64,000 bases of DNA from Ciborinia camelliae (lineage: Eukaryota > Ascomycota > Leotiomycetes > Helotiales > Sclerotiniaceae): contig JANPYM010000011.1 of assembly GCA_025890175.1 (NCBI GenBank), positions 1,592,299-1,656,298 on the forward strand, read 5' to 3'. Below the pieces are notes generated by a model, which saw only the letters and a list, made by a program, of their open reading frames with translations, made no database searches and was not told the DNA's origin. Made by a program: the position numbers and the translations under genes. How positions within the stretch are numbered: the stretch's first letter is position 1; each line of letters begins with the position of its first letter. Positions 1 to 12,197 of this stretch are shown here, piece after piece.

Positions 1-433
1 GTTGAACTTAGTGAGGGGCTTTCATTCTACAAGCCTCTGTAGACCGCTGTCCGCCTTATCAGAGAAGATGAATTCCTTAAGGCGGATTTTGAAAATGATC
101 GCCTTTGTATGTCTCTTTTGCCCGAAGTGATCTAACATGAGCATTTTGGTCACGTCGAACTTAATTCACTCGAAGAACACACAATTGAGCGAGAGACAAT
201 CGACCTTGTCAAGACCGGGAGCAGAATTTGAAAGTGGCCAAGGAATGATTCAAAGAATATTCTGAAAACCATTGAGTTTGACTATTTCATATGCATAAAT
301 ACAGGTTTTGGACTTTTCGTGGAAACTCCAAGAGATGACCAATGACCATCAGCTGCGCAAAGTGCAATAGTATCATCAATATTTGAGCAAATATAGAGGT
401 CTCATTAGAATATACGATACAAAGGGGTACATC

Positions 434-503
434 TGCGTGAGTTTTCTGGTAACTGCAAGGGAAACGATACTGCAGAGAGTCTTTCAGATAGATTGAGGTT
501 CAA
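434..503. repeat. Diverged direct repeat, copy 1 (partner at 1286-1360)
   Basis: Both stretches begin with TGCGTGAG and end with AGATTGAGGTTCAA. In between they share an AAGGGAAnCGATnCTGC block and an otherwise roughly three-quarters identical 70-75 bp text. The second copy lies just behind the stop of the small gene at 826-1267, so the first copy may be the 3' flank of a decayed tandem duplicate of that gene upstream. A short fragment near 198-216 (ATCGACCTTGTCAAGA) also resembles the coding text near 1164-1180. Bases 1-825 otherwise hold no open frame I would defend. Confidence 0.5.
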
Positions 504-825
504 TTACAATCAACTGACGTTCAATGCTACATTCATTTTATCTTTTGCTTATATGTTGATGTTCATATGTGCAATCTAATGGAAGACCAGAGTGAATATT
601 TCAGAAACGAAGTATACGCTCTCACTTTTAAATACCTACTAAAAATCAACATTGTTATTGTGCTTCTGAAACAGCTTCCTACTTTCTTGTTTCCCCTCAA
701 ATTTGAACCTATACGGTTGAACAAACGGTAAGTTTATCCAGTATATCAAATTTGCAGACTTTTCTAATAGGCAAGATAAGTATCGTTTCTCAGAACAACA
801 ACAAATTCAACTCTGTGAGATCGCA

Positions 826-1267
826 ATGGAAAATTTCAAGGAGCCTTCAAGTGGAACTGAAATTTCCACTGGTGAGAAAATTTCTTTGATCTTTCTATCT
901 CATACAACTGCTAATAAGCATCTCCGAAGAGGAAACTGTCAAGTACGATGAGCATAATCCCACCACAGAAGGTCGTCCGATGACTTTTGATACCACTGAA
1001 GAGAAAGCACTCGCCATCAAAATGCTTACCATCCAAGCCATCGAGACTCTTCCAAGCTATCAGTTTGAACAAATTGTCGTGTACATCAAAAACGACAATC
1101 TACTCATTACACAATGGCTCGAGGGGGAATGGAATGCATTCAAAACTCTTCGACAACTAGTCATCGACCTCGTCAAGAACAATAAATTCGTCAGGCAGAT
1201 GTTGCAGGAGCACTTATTGAAGATGCAGGAAGATGGTACTATTGTGATTCAAAATGATTGGGAATAA
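826..1267 (+). CDS. Small hypothetical protein, two exons, 127 aa
   Basis: I do not recognise the family. Exon 1 is 826-871 and exon 2 is 930-1267, joined by a 58-nt intron (872-929) with donor GTGAG, a CTAATAA branch site at 911-917 and an AAG acceptor. Splicing keeps the frame across the junction and extends the downstream open frame by 32 residues to an upstream ATG in good context (AATCGCAATGG). The product is acidic at its N terminus and helical-looking thereafter (about residues 45-115), with no signal peptide or membrane span. A C-terminal acidic, glutamine-rich tail ends the protein. The gene stands alone; its 3' flank is part of a diverged repeat whose other copy lies at 434-503, which hints at local duplication. 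The splice signals and frame fit argue for a real gene, but there is no family support. Confidence 0.5.
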
Positions 1268-1285
1268 GATCTCAGACTCGCTGTA

Positions 1286-1360
1286 TGCGTGAGAGCATTC
1301 TTCAGAGGCTACCAAGGGAATCGATTCTGCGGAGAATTTTGCAATTAGATTGAGGTTCAA
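1286..1360. repeat. Diverged direct repeat, copy 2
   Basis: Partner of 434-503, immediately downstream of the small gene at 826-1267. See that entry for the shared blocks. Confidence 0.5.
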
Positions 1361-3402
1361 CCATAGTTGACTAAATCTTCACCACTACTCTCATATTCCT
1401 CGTATTTCAACTTTTGTGACCACCAATGCTCAAAATTATAATCTGTATACGCGGAATTTGAACACAGAAATTGTCATTGCCATACGCCCGGGAGTTGATA
1501 TTCCTACCTATATATTGGGCGATTTCTTCAGAGTTTAGCCTTTTGAAAATACTTTTTCTGTTTACTGCTTATTAATCCCCTCACTCTGACCCAATTTCGG
1601 ACAGTTTTTGCTGCAGTTTCCTCGGTGTAAGAGTACATGGCTCATCTAATCCACTCCCAAATTACCAAGCTATGACCTTGTTTTCCATTTCTCCTATATC
1701 CCACCGAGTCGGACTAGGAAGAAAATTTTATCTTCCATTGCATCATCTCATCAATTAAGAATATTCACCAATACCTTTTCAATCAACCCGTCCCAGCACA
1801 CTCTGCCACACAGCCCCGGCCTAGCACCAACTCATCACCCCAAACTCTGACTATCCCGCTCAAAATAACCATCCTTTAGAGCTACATCTACAATTTTTCG
1901 CCATCAAAATCAGCAATCCCGTCTTCAACAAAGAAGTATTCCACCTTCCCCTGACTTAACTTCCGAATCCATCATGCTACCCAACTGCCGAATTCGCCAA
2001 TCTCGCCTGATTACCTCGCCTGACATCTTCGATTCATAATCAAAAATACACACAAAGAACTAGCGGGAACCCGCTGCTTTTACATCGCTAAAAAATGCCA
2101 CCAGGAACGTCCGGGAATAAGAGAACAAAGGAATTTTAGGGATTTGCCGCTTTAATGGGGATCTGGGGGGCGCCAGATCGTAAATGCTCCAATGAGAAGA
2201 CGAGGTGCGGAACGGAGGATTAGGTGATGGAAAAGGTGATCGCGGAATTATTAATTGGGTGATTAGAAATCAGATGGTGTGCCGGGAGACCGAAAATGAG
2301 GGGATTAGTGATATTGCGGGACGGAGAATAAGTGTTAAGGTTGAGAGAGACAAAGGAGCGGAGGTTCAAGAAATTAGGCGAGTATGAGTACAATTTCATG
2401 GTTCAGAAGGAATTCCGGGCCCGTGGAAAGAGATGCATGATTTCGGAACAATATAATGGTTATTTGTTGACATGAATCAGGAATTATGAAGAAATGTAAT
2501 TCGAGTTAATTTCCGGACAATCGCCATTGTGAGTTAGTAATACACAGGTGAAGAACTGGATTATATCCCGTAGAGAGCTAGAAAGTGAAAGATAGGCCAT
2601 GAAAAGTAAGAAAGAGCTCTCGGGGGTTATATAGATTCAAAGATGGAAACTAATCTTAGGTATTCTTCACCAGCATTGTAAGATTACTAACAATAGGCAT
2701 CGTGGGCGGTGAGGCAAGGATTATATAGAAGGCTTATTGGTATTATGGGAAGGCTAGTGTGTTCGAGAGATGGAATCTCTCGACTAAATACAAATATGTT
2801 GATGCCTTAGAAGCCAGGCATAAACAATCCTCACAGCGGGAAGAAAGAACGGAACGAGATGGATCTTTTCCGCGGATAATAATAAAACAACAACATTTGG
2901 CGCGGAAATTAGAAAATAGAAGACGGAATATCTAAATTTAATAAACTCGGCATGTGGGAAATAAAAATAAAACATGCGGGTTTTATTGAAAAGCGGAATA
3001 GAAAGATGGAAATACTGAATCTAAATATGGTTGTTTTCCGCAACGTGTGGAAAACGTGTGGAAAACGTGCAGAATAAATAGACAGTGATATAGTTAGAGT
3101 TGGATTTGGATTTGTGTAAAGATCGGAATGAAAGGGAATTTCTAAAATCAGAATATTTAAAACAGAAGGTTAGTTGCAATAAAGAATAATAAGGAGTGAC
3201 TAGCTCGTGTAATGCCCCGTAACTATCCAAAATATCAGAAGCTGGCAATGTAAGTGCGGTCTGAGTGAGGAATGATCCGCCAGCTTTGCTTTAGACATTC
3301 AGGTAGGCAATAGGAATGAGTTAGATCTCAAATCATACCATCAGAATCTAAAATAAAAAAGGCATATTTACACCAGCTTTCTATCTGCTTTCAATCGCTC
3401 TC
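1361..3402. other. Gene-free stretch, 2.0 kb
   Basis: No open frame with splice sites, codon bias or family resemblance was found. The left part (about 1,560-2,000) is pyrimidine-rich on the plus strand. The short frames at 2205-2387, 2784-2975 and 3021-3248 look like chance. No tRNA or other RNA gene is apparent. Confidence 0.5.
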
Positions 3403-6400
3403 GAGGATGCAACTTACGAGCCGCCGTAAGGCCTAAATGTTGCGTATCTCAAAAGGCCGTGACGGCGTGACCTTTTCGAAGCTCCTACGCCACAATTTTA
3501 CCTAGTCTTCACTATCGTAAGGTTGACAGTGATCAAGCCCAAAATGTGGCATTTGTGATCTATAAATTTGAAGTTAAAAAAAGTACAGGTCGCATATTAA
3601 GCCGGTCAAGACGATGGTCGGGCAATCGTACGAAATACAGAGGTTTTCGAGCGCAGAGTCTGTAGACCTAATTTTATCGACTTGGCGGTTATGAATATGT
3701 TTTGGGTTCGGCGGCCCTAGCTTGTGTGTATTTTCGAAGATTTAGGGTCGTGAATAATGTACGAGTTAAACTTAGTTTAAAAGAGAGGCACAATATTCTT
3801 GCGTCGAGTTTATGCATGTACGAAGCTTAATTCGACTTCTTAAAAGTCCTTCTGTTGGATAAATCATGTGACTACGGCACGCCAGCGGCCTTACATAGGA
3901 TCAATCTGTAGCATAGTTTTTAGAAAATCGAGCCGAATACACTGCATACTATAGTATATCCGTCTTCACCACCCATGGTGATTCCAACACCTTCAATGGT
4001 TAGATTTCAACAAACGTCCGTCCTGTTGCAAAGCCGATTAACTTAATAAGAAAAGTCTGGCAATTCCCCTAGAGACTGAATATTGCACATCTGAAAAGGC
4101 CGCCGTCCTTCCCATCTCCAATTCCTAACCAGTCACCAACTTGCCACCAGCATCATTGATCATCTTATCAGACCAAAACAAAGACACGTGGGATCCAAAA
4201 ATGGCAAAGGCCAATAGGCCGCATTTCAGGCCTCAATCTTTATCCCACATACGGCCTCTGAGAGGGACGTGTGATCACAAAACTTCAAAACTACGGGCAC
4301 TTGAGAACCCTAAAAATAGCAGGTCCAATACGGGGCGCTTACATCGCCCATCAGGAGACTGTAAATAAAATTCAAATCACTAGGCTGATCCTCAAATATT
4401 TACTCAGTTGCCCGATGATGGTGAAACCATTGTTTCAAGACAAGATGAAATTCTCAGACAGGAGTACAACTCTGATATCAGTAGACTACTTAGTCGATAC
4501 TACTTAGTCGACATTTTTGTGCCATGTGGTGGTTCGAGACCAATTTTAGAGATGACCGAAAGTAATTTCTGGTGGAAGAAAGGTTCAAAGTTATAGGAGG
4601 AAAAAATTTATAATGCTTTACAAAAATCTGGGAGCGATTTGTGGATTGAAGGGTATAATTAACTTTAATTCTGGTGTGAGATTAGAATGAAGACGAGCCA
4701 TCATTTTGCGTATGACGTGCGCAAGAAGTATGAAATTGAATGGGTCTATAAAAACCCCTAACAGTGCGAGGGGAGTTCGACGGTGCATCGAGTTTGGAAG
4801 GAAAATTCTTTGCCCAAATCACTCCAGGACCCACAGATTAATAGCACCCTGATCTGAGAGGGAAGGGGAGCGTAAAAGGGTGACCGAAAGTCATTGAAAT
4901 TTATAATATAAATTAAATGTGTACTAGATGGAGCTTGGGCTTCATGGAATTACAGACGGGAGAGTAAAGTTGGCGTGGGAATTTTGGTGGGCTTGCGAGC
5001 TCTCACTCACGTGCACAACACATTTTAGCCCGCATGTGAAGTTTCTCCTCCCTTTAAAACCACATCATAACAAGATATGCTTGCGGTTGAGTTTAACTAC
5101 CCCAAAGCCCTGGAATATATAGCCGCTGCGAACAAGAGATCTATACGCCATGGAAACACAATCCTGTCTTTTGACGCCGGAGAAGATCCTACCTTTTAAA
5201 CTTTGACAACAATGGGAGAGAGGTGGAGAGAAGAAAGGGTGTTGTGAGAAATGAAACATTTGTACAGTGAAAATTGGGCGGGGATCTCTAGAAAAAGCTT
5301 CTCTATCTTCAATCAGGCCTCCAGCAAGACCTCATCAAAAACCGCGAAGCCTCCTCACTGGATGTTATAGGTCCAGTTCTGAAATTTCGTTGGGAGATTG
5401 GGGTTTCAATAGACAAGATGATAGTGGTCTGATATAAATACAATCAGCAGGAATGAATGATATCCTGCGATGAATAAAGATTGGAATGCTTGGATCTACA
5501 TATCAACCTGGGATTGACTTTTCATGCCCAATCAATCATGCAATGGAACAGACGGAATTTGGCAAAAAGGATATTTTGGGATGGGCAAAAAATTTGAAAA
5601 ATTCTATTAATGGGAAGGAATGACTTGCTCCTGTATTTCATGATGTCTTTCTTTGCCTATACAGCAACCGCAATTGAGACCGTGATTTTTTGAAATGAAG
5701 CATCCAAGTGGAACGATGATACGAATTTGTCAACAGAGAGGCCGCTGTATTCTGGGATTTGAAAATACTGTGCTTTCTTTTCCTTTTTGATAGGGTTTCT
5801 TGCTGTGATTCTCCTTGATAGTTGACTATTTCGACAATGACCTTGTAGGTCAACAAATGAGAAAATTTACCTTTCTAAAGGGACTTGATCTAAGTGGATA
5901 CATCCTCCTTGCTTTCAGGTCGCCGATTGAGAGATGCAACAAAAGCTCTGTCTTCGAGAAGTGGACGTATGACATTGGCCTTCAATTCCAGCATCGTTCC
6001 ACTTGGGTCTTAATCCCACTCGCCCTTGGACCAGTGGAAACTGTTCTTGAGCATCATCCCCAATACAGAAACATTAAATCGCCGACTGAGAAATGCAACA
6101 AAAACTTCCAATCACTCAGCTGTCGGTCATCTCCTTTTCCATGCTTAGGAGGATTACGACTTGAAGAGTTGAGAAGTTAACGGTGAGGTCTGGGTGGAGT
6201 CAGGTATTGAGCTTTTATTCTACCAAGTGGATACCCCGGTGACCAGATAAACTTGGCCAAGATATTTCAGCCTTCAGGTCGCCGACCTTTTTATAGATAT
6301 GCAACGAAATGTTGTCTTCTCTTCCAATTGGGCTCAGCTCCATCTTGAAATTCATTCCAGGCTCCAGCTCGCCTTTCCAGCTTGCTTAGCCTCTATTTAG

Positions 6401-7745
6401 AGTCTTACATAGCATCCCATCGTATCCCCACAAAACATCATTGGGGTCGGCGACATCAATCCTTCGCAAGCCACCAGATCGCCGACCTTTTCAGACGTGC
6501 AACAATTTTGCATTCTTCCTTAGAAGCGATCAATGTTTAACTTCTTCAAGTTGGCAGATCCGTGAAGATGTCTCGGGTACTCTGAAAATTTGGATGATCC
6601 CCGAAGTCCGACTTTAATTCTTCCGAAGTTTATCCGGGCAAAGGAAGCGAATCTAGGCGTGTGTCCAGGTGGCAGGAGATGGTCGCCGACAATGTAATCT
6701 GGGTATCATTGGATGAGACTTTGTGATGAAAGTTTGCTGTTTTGTGGTTGTGATTTTTCTTGAAGGGACCTCGATAATGCTTTCTTGTTTAGCGGTTTCC
6801 GAAAGTACAGTACGATATACAAACGATCTTCTGCAGTCTCCCGAAAGTGACAGGTCTCCACAGGTACTTTTTTTCGTTGTGAAACTGATCAAAACATGAT
6901 CCTACTAGCCACACTCAAGCCACATCCAAGCCACACTTTCATCTCAAAGTCGCCTGCAACTTTCTTGTCAAGATACCTTAGTGTCAGCTCAGTTCTCATC
7001 CCTTCCAACCTCATTTATTATTCGCAGGTTCTTCCAATATTGCCACATCGCCGTGACCGAAATACCGACCATAACCGAAAGTATCTCCACAACACCTAGT
7101 CTATGATTACTGGTCCCAAATTGATGCGACCTCCGAGATGACATCCTTTCCCATAGTATGATGTCCGACTGGGCCCATGGGTGTTTTTCCTCACCGGCCT
7201 TACGAGAATGAGGTCGGCGGCCTTTGAAGATATGCAACATTCCTTTTTGATGAGTATTGATTGGGATGGTCATGTCCGGGTTATCGGGCGGTAAATTTCA
7301 ATTGTGCTGGAGAGGTAGGAGTGGGAATAGTTGACCCAGAGGTCGACCATGGAGTTAATTTACGCTTCTTTTTTTCTGTTTATGAGCGAGAATTATTGTT
7401 TTAATAAATCATCAAGGATATCATTTTCTGACACATCAACCAAAGCCAACCTCCCTACAGCCCAGAGGTCAAGACCGTTAAGATATGCAACAATATCCCT
7501 TTCTTCATATTCCCTATGTACTTTCTTTTGTGCCGGCATTTTTAATAAGCTACTAAAAGGCCACATTTGAGGTCAGGGAGGGGAAAGTGCTTCCCCTCGA
7601 AGTTTAATGTCCAATGGTATCTAATTCTTAGTCAACATAATCTAAGATACATATTGCTTGTATCACCTTATTTGTGATACCACTCTCAAGAATACGGCAT
7701 GACTACATATAACCCAAATGAGATGTGCAACAAATTGATGTTATT
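3403..7745. repeat. Cluster of degenerate copies of a GGTCGCCGACC...TGCAACA motif in a gene-free region
   Basis: At least seven plus-strand copies of one composite motif are scattered here. It consists of AGGTCGCCGACC (GGTCG and CGACC arms around a single C), a T-rich step, AGATATGCAACAA and often a TTCTTC tail. Plus copies start near 5927, 6077, 6276, 6476, 7210, 7464 and 7715 (the last keeps only the right half). Minus copies lie at about 3436-3472 and 4084-4107. Partial copies are at 4022-4038 (minus), 6442-6457 (minus), 6678-6694 and 6947-6970. The distance between the two half-motifs varies (about 23-29 nt from GGTCG to CAAC), so this is not a conserved reading frame. A 15-bp inverted repeat (5704-5718 against 5992-6006, CCAAGTGGAACGATG) lies inside. 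Function unknown: a decayed repeat family, an array of protein-binding sites or small RNA units are all possible. Confidence 0.55.
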
Positions 7746-9460
7746 TGCCCCAGGGTTGAATCTGGTGCTCGATTGGTGTATCATCCGGATCTGGGATGTA
7801 AGTAAGTGTAATGCTATCAAATGTTCAATGATTGCGATTTTCCTTCTGTCTGCTCTTTTCACAGGAAATAGGTTCTTGGCATCTTTGTTTGATGTATATA
7901 TCTGCTCTTTATACTAAATCTTGATAGCTGGAGGCTAGGGGGAGATTTCAAAGAAAGAATGTTCTGAATTCGAGATTCACCCCATCAACTTTATTATTAA
8001 GCCGAAAAGTACATAGGTTAGCTCACGATTCAAGGCTGTATAAAGGAGTTACATACCTAAGCTTTCCAAGGTTATTCTAACTCTTTGTCTTCCCCTCTTT
8101 CACATGAATATTCATTGTTCTCCCTTCGGCGTCTTTTTCTAACTACCAATCATCACTTTTGCTTTTGCCGGGGGGTTCCCATTTTGATTCATTTGCAAAT
8201 TGATGTATGCAGCTATGACTACTGTTTGCGTTTATGAAACTGTTGCTAACAAGGCGATTGTCTTTTTCTTAGCTTTACAGCTATACAGAGTGGAATCATG
8301 GCTTTGATCTCATATTATACAAATCCTAGCTCTTGAGCTCTGTTGCAAAATCAGATTGCTGTAGTTAGAAAGCAAAGACCTTTCTCCATTCCCCGTTGAA
8401 GTGATCAAAATAGAAAACATTCTCGAAGAAAACAAAAATAGATTATTTAGAGATAAATTTGAGCAATATACCAACTATGTATTTCTCTAGGCTATAGCAA
8501 CTCCTACCACCCCTATCTCTAACCTTGACCCAGCCCTGAAAAAAAAAATCGAACAACAAAAACAAAAGGCATAGATCCCAGAAGTACAAAACTAGTATAT
8601 AGAGACGAATGGTAACAGCAACATCTACAACTCTGGGTCAGCTGTCCGGACCAAAACTAGGACCAATGTGTACAATTAACTCTGCGTATATACAAGCCAG
8701 AGGGGGCAAGAATCATATATGTACATACCAAGAATAGTTGGTTACGTTACAGGACAAGGCAAGGATAATTTTGACTCTGGGTCCGGTCGATGATAGCTTC
8801 TGCTTCATTCTCCTTCTTGACAACTTTGGGTTGTGTTTCTGCTGGTGAAGATTCTCCCTTTCCCCTTTAATCCAATAGAGTATCGGCGAACATCTGAGAT
8901 TTGATTAAGTTGTATTTGCTCGCAGAGTAATTCTCATGTTGTTGCATTGATCAGAGGCATCACCCGCCAGATCCCATCCGGAATGATTGTCAAACATAGT
9001 GACAGGTGATCAGCACATGGAGTATCACGTGCCAAGTATGTATCCGGGAGCTTCAAGAGCGGCATAAAACTTCCTTACCTGCGCCATCCATCTTTAAGTA
9101 GAAGCAAATGCTGTGAAGGGAAAAAGAAGTCTCAAGAATGAGCTTCAAAGATAATGCAGTGATATTGACGTTAGGATAAACAACATTCCCGAGTCACGAG
9201 TCCTCAGACATTTTAATGCCAAACTACCGATCGCGAGTTTTCTTCCCCGGACATGCCAAGCAATCCACATATGTTTCATTATTTAGTGCTTAACCTTATT
9301 AGTCATGAAAAGCAAGGGAAGTTTCTTTCCACCTCCAGCCTTATCGAATATTCTGTTAAACGCCTCTCCAATATCTGCATCTTTAATCACCATACTCGGT
9401 AATATATATCAAATGTTTTTGTTATACAGTACCTCGAAATTTATAACTAAATGATGCGAT
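7746..9460. other. Gene-free stretch, 1.7 kb
   Basis: AT-rich, with no convincing gene on either strand. A poly-A run sits near 8,538-8,570. One weak TGCAACAA match on the minus strand (about 8,939-8,950) may be a further remnant of the motif cluster to the left. The last 300 bases probably include the promoter and leader of the gene starting at 9461. Confidence 0.4.
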
Positions 9461-11176
9461 ATGTCCCAAGACTCATCTGTCGGTCTGGCAGATCATCCAA
9501 TTATTACATCGAACGAAGCACAATACCACCCTCATGATACCTCTGATCTAAATGCGACTATGGATACTAAAGAAGGCCTAGAAATCACTGCAGCTAAGAT
9601 GAATTTGGAATCATCTACGTCTCAAATATTGGATAATATACCTCCATCAGATCAACAAGAGCTTAAAGCTCCAGATGATCCTTCACAATCATGTCCTGCC
9701 TTGCACAAAAGTCCTGATGTTGATAATGCGTCGAAATCGATAATTGATACGGCAACAACGGGCGGAGATGGAGTGACAGTGAATGCGGAGAACTCCAGCT
9801 CAGGTATGACAAGCCGTTGATGTTTACCTTTTAGATCATGTGAATACTTGCTGGGAAGACATATTCTAACCATGCTTGCTCCCTAAATAGTCGCACCACC
9901 AATATCAATCGTACGACCACTTGAAAGAATCAACCTCTCGACTCAAACCCAACCCTTTGCAACTACACCCACTACAATAGTACCTCCATATACTCAACAG
10001 TATTGTCAAACATCAATAACCCCTATTTCTACAAATCCACAAATCGCGAGTGATAACGCTACTCCTACAAATCCCGCGAGCATCTCGAATGAGGATATGA
10101 ATGTTGTCAAAATTAAAGCAACTCGTCGGAGGATGGCTCGACTCAAGGCACATCCAAATGCCTTGACGGTTTACGAGGCTGAGCTGACAAGCAAGGACAG
10201 GGCGACGCAAAAAGAAGCTGTTAGGCAATACTTAGAGAAACGCGTGAAGCAGGACTGGAAGTGGGTTTGGCCTGCAGAAGATATCGCCCCTATCGATATA
10301 ACGGAAGCATTAGTCAAGATTCCTTCTGCGGACAGTTCCCCAAGTACTAGTACAAGTAGCCCTACATACAAGGACGAATGGCGAGAAAGAGATGAGTGGG
10401 AGAGCGATCCCAGTGAAAGCGAGAGCGAAAATCCTACTTTGGCTAAAGGTCCCATCAACATCAATTCTCCGGATAAGGAGAGCCCATTCCGATTCGACAG
10501 TCCTGATGGTGTAGGCCAATTGGTTAAACAAAGACGAGCCGCTCGAAGACGGAGACACAAGAAGAAGCTTGCGGCGGAATTGGAATGGAATACTGGGTTA
10601 CACTGTTATGTAGAACGACGTGATGCATGGACTTGTGCTCGACGTGTTCCTCCATCTGCTGGACGAGAAACCCGCGGCATCGAAAATATAGAAATACACA
10701 CAAATGGCAGTACGCGTAAAGCTGTGGAAGATTTCTCAGATTCAGAAGGCTGGGACACTGAAGTGCCAATAGCTAAACCTCTCCTGCCGCCGGATAATGC
10801 AATGAGATCAAGCATTACATCGCAAGCTTATGGGACAATTTACGACAAAGTTATCTTGCAATCACTGACACCTAGTTGTCCTATCAATCTATCAGATGTT
10901 ATACAGAGTTGTGTACAAGGATGGAAACGGGATGGTGAATGGCCCCCTACTCCTTCTGTTACTGAACCTAGTCTCGTGGCGAAAAAGAAGCAAAGAAGAT
11001 TGAGCGTGATGAATATATTGGGGTTGAATCAACCCCCAATATCCGAGGCAAAAGTGCCTACCTCTGTGGCAGAGAAAAGTCCGCAGACGCCAGGTGCAAT
11101 CAAGAAGGGATTTCAAAAGTTTTGGAAACGCGGAGACAAGGGTAAAGTCGCTCCTGAAGGTGGGGCAGGGGCTTAG
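9461..11176 (+). CDS. Probable Gag1-like clamp domain (DUF4050) protein, 542 aa
   Basis: Two exons, 9461-9803 and 9891-11176, are separated by an 87-nt intron (9804-9890; GTATGA donor, TTCTAAC branch, ATAG acceptor) whose removal keeps the frame. The N-terminal ~180 residues are Ser/Thr/Asn/Pro-rich and probably disordered. From about residue 185 comes a basic helical segment (ATRRRMARLKAHP), then an acidic Ser-rich linker. A conserved-looking core follows, containing WNTGLHCYVERRDAWTCARR and further on YDKVILQSLTPSCPINLSD with GWKRDGEWPP. I know this pattern from fungal DUF4050 proteins, now called the Gag1-like clamp domain. The C-terminal ~90 residues are basic and low-complexity. No membrane span or signal peptide. 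The biochemical role in moulds is not established. Family assignment is from memory of motifs and is moderately sure; the gene model is firm. Confidence 0.65.
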
Positions 11177-11650
11177 GATTATGGTCTGGGATCGATCATG
11201 CATGCATATTTAATACCACATGATTTGCAAAGAATGGCATAGCATAGCATAGCATGGCGTTTTACAAGTGGCACTTGGGATGATGTTACGAGCGAGGAAC
11301 ATGTTGAATACGTGAATTGCATTAGATTCACTCAGCGCACTATTGGATCAGGTTGTCGGACTCGCGTGAAGATGATGAGTTTATCTCAGGACTATTAATA
11401 TGACGTATCCATTATTTTCCAAGGTCTACTTTTGGAGCTTCAAGTCTTCTTTATCCTCCGAATTGGTATGATCTATCACTATTCCCTCATTCCAAGCGGA
11501 GCCCGTATATCACGGTAGGTATTTGACGGGCATCTTTCTCCATATGAAAAGCCGAAAAGTTGGAGCATAAATACCTACCTACTCTCAGTTGGTTGTGAAG
11601 ATCATGCATGTTCTGTTTTCTCCTAGCACCTCCCCACATCACTCGATACA
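11177..11650. other. Intergenic, no gene seen
   Basis: This is the 3' flank of the Gag1-like gene. It contains a short (CATAG)n-type run at about 11,236-11,256 and a second AT-rich part. No gene is seen on either strand. Confidence 0.4.
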
Positions 11651-11998
11651 TTACTGCTTATTGTTTCTACCATTCCTATTTGTTCCCCGATCCGTAAACC
11701 CATTTGCACCCCTAAGTGGATTCGTGTTTGGAAAGGCATAATCACAAATTCTATCGCGCAATTCCGGTGGTAGCTGATTGAAAGATGGATAAACAGTTGG
11801 ATCAACAGTTGGATAATAACTAGGTACCAGAAGATGCATGGGATTCAGGCAAGTCAAGTCTAACATTTGCGTGGTCGAAAATGCACGAAGTTCAAAGAAA
11901 GAGAGTTGATTGAGACTGAACCCAAGAATAGCATTGTATATTGAATCTTTTTGAAAAATTACAAATCTTAATGTCGAGGGTCTCCGGGAAACCTGCAA
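11651..11998 (-). pseudogene. 2EXR / F-box-like N-terminal fragment
   Basis: A minus-strand frame carries the motif FNQLPPELRDRICDYAF (about residues 74-90). This is the usual opening of fungal 2EXR proteins (F..LPPELR..IW..A). The domain then breaks off within 25 residues at a stop, where an intact 2EXR domain would continue for another 80-100 residues. The text upstream of the motif also looks unconserved. A candidate inner start is the ATG at 11866. I read it as a truncated gene remnant; a split gene with unseen exons is the alternative. A second 2EXR gene, also damaged, lies 6 kb away at 17,339-17,992. Confidence 0.35.
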
Positions 11999-12197
11999 CT
12001 TCTAGAAGATTTTCAATAATGCAAAGCTGGAGAGGTAAGACAATATTGGCAGTTGGTCTCAATTTCTTTTATTTAAAATCTAAGCTATAGGTGGAACAAG
12101 CACAATAGATGGCATCGTCCGTCCGCAGCCGCTCTATCAACTTCTTCAATATTCCTCCTGGTATCCAGAGGCTGAAGTGCCAGGTTCATCTCGAGTA

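Noticed and set aside
4510..4560. A GGTTCGAGACC block resembling the B box of a tRNA gene
   Set aside because: No matching A box, acceptor stem or cloverleaf could be found at the right distance on the plus strand.
5815..6180. 121-codon open frame over two copies of the dispersed motif
   Set aside because: It needs a non-ATG start, has no family resemblance, and the motif copies elsewhere do not keep this frame.
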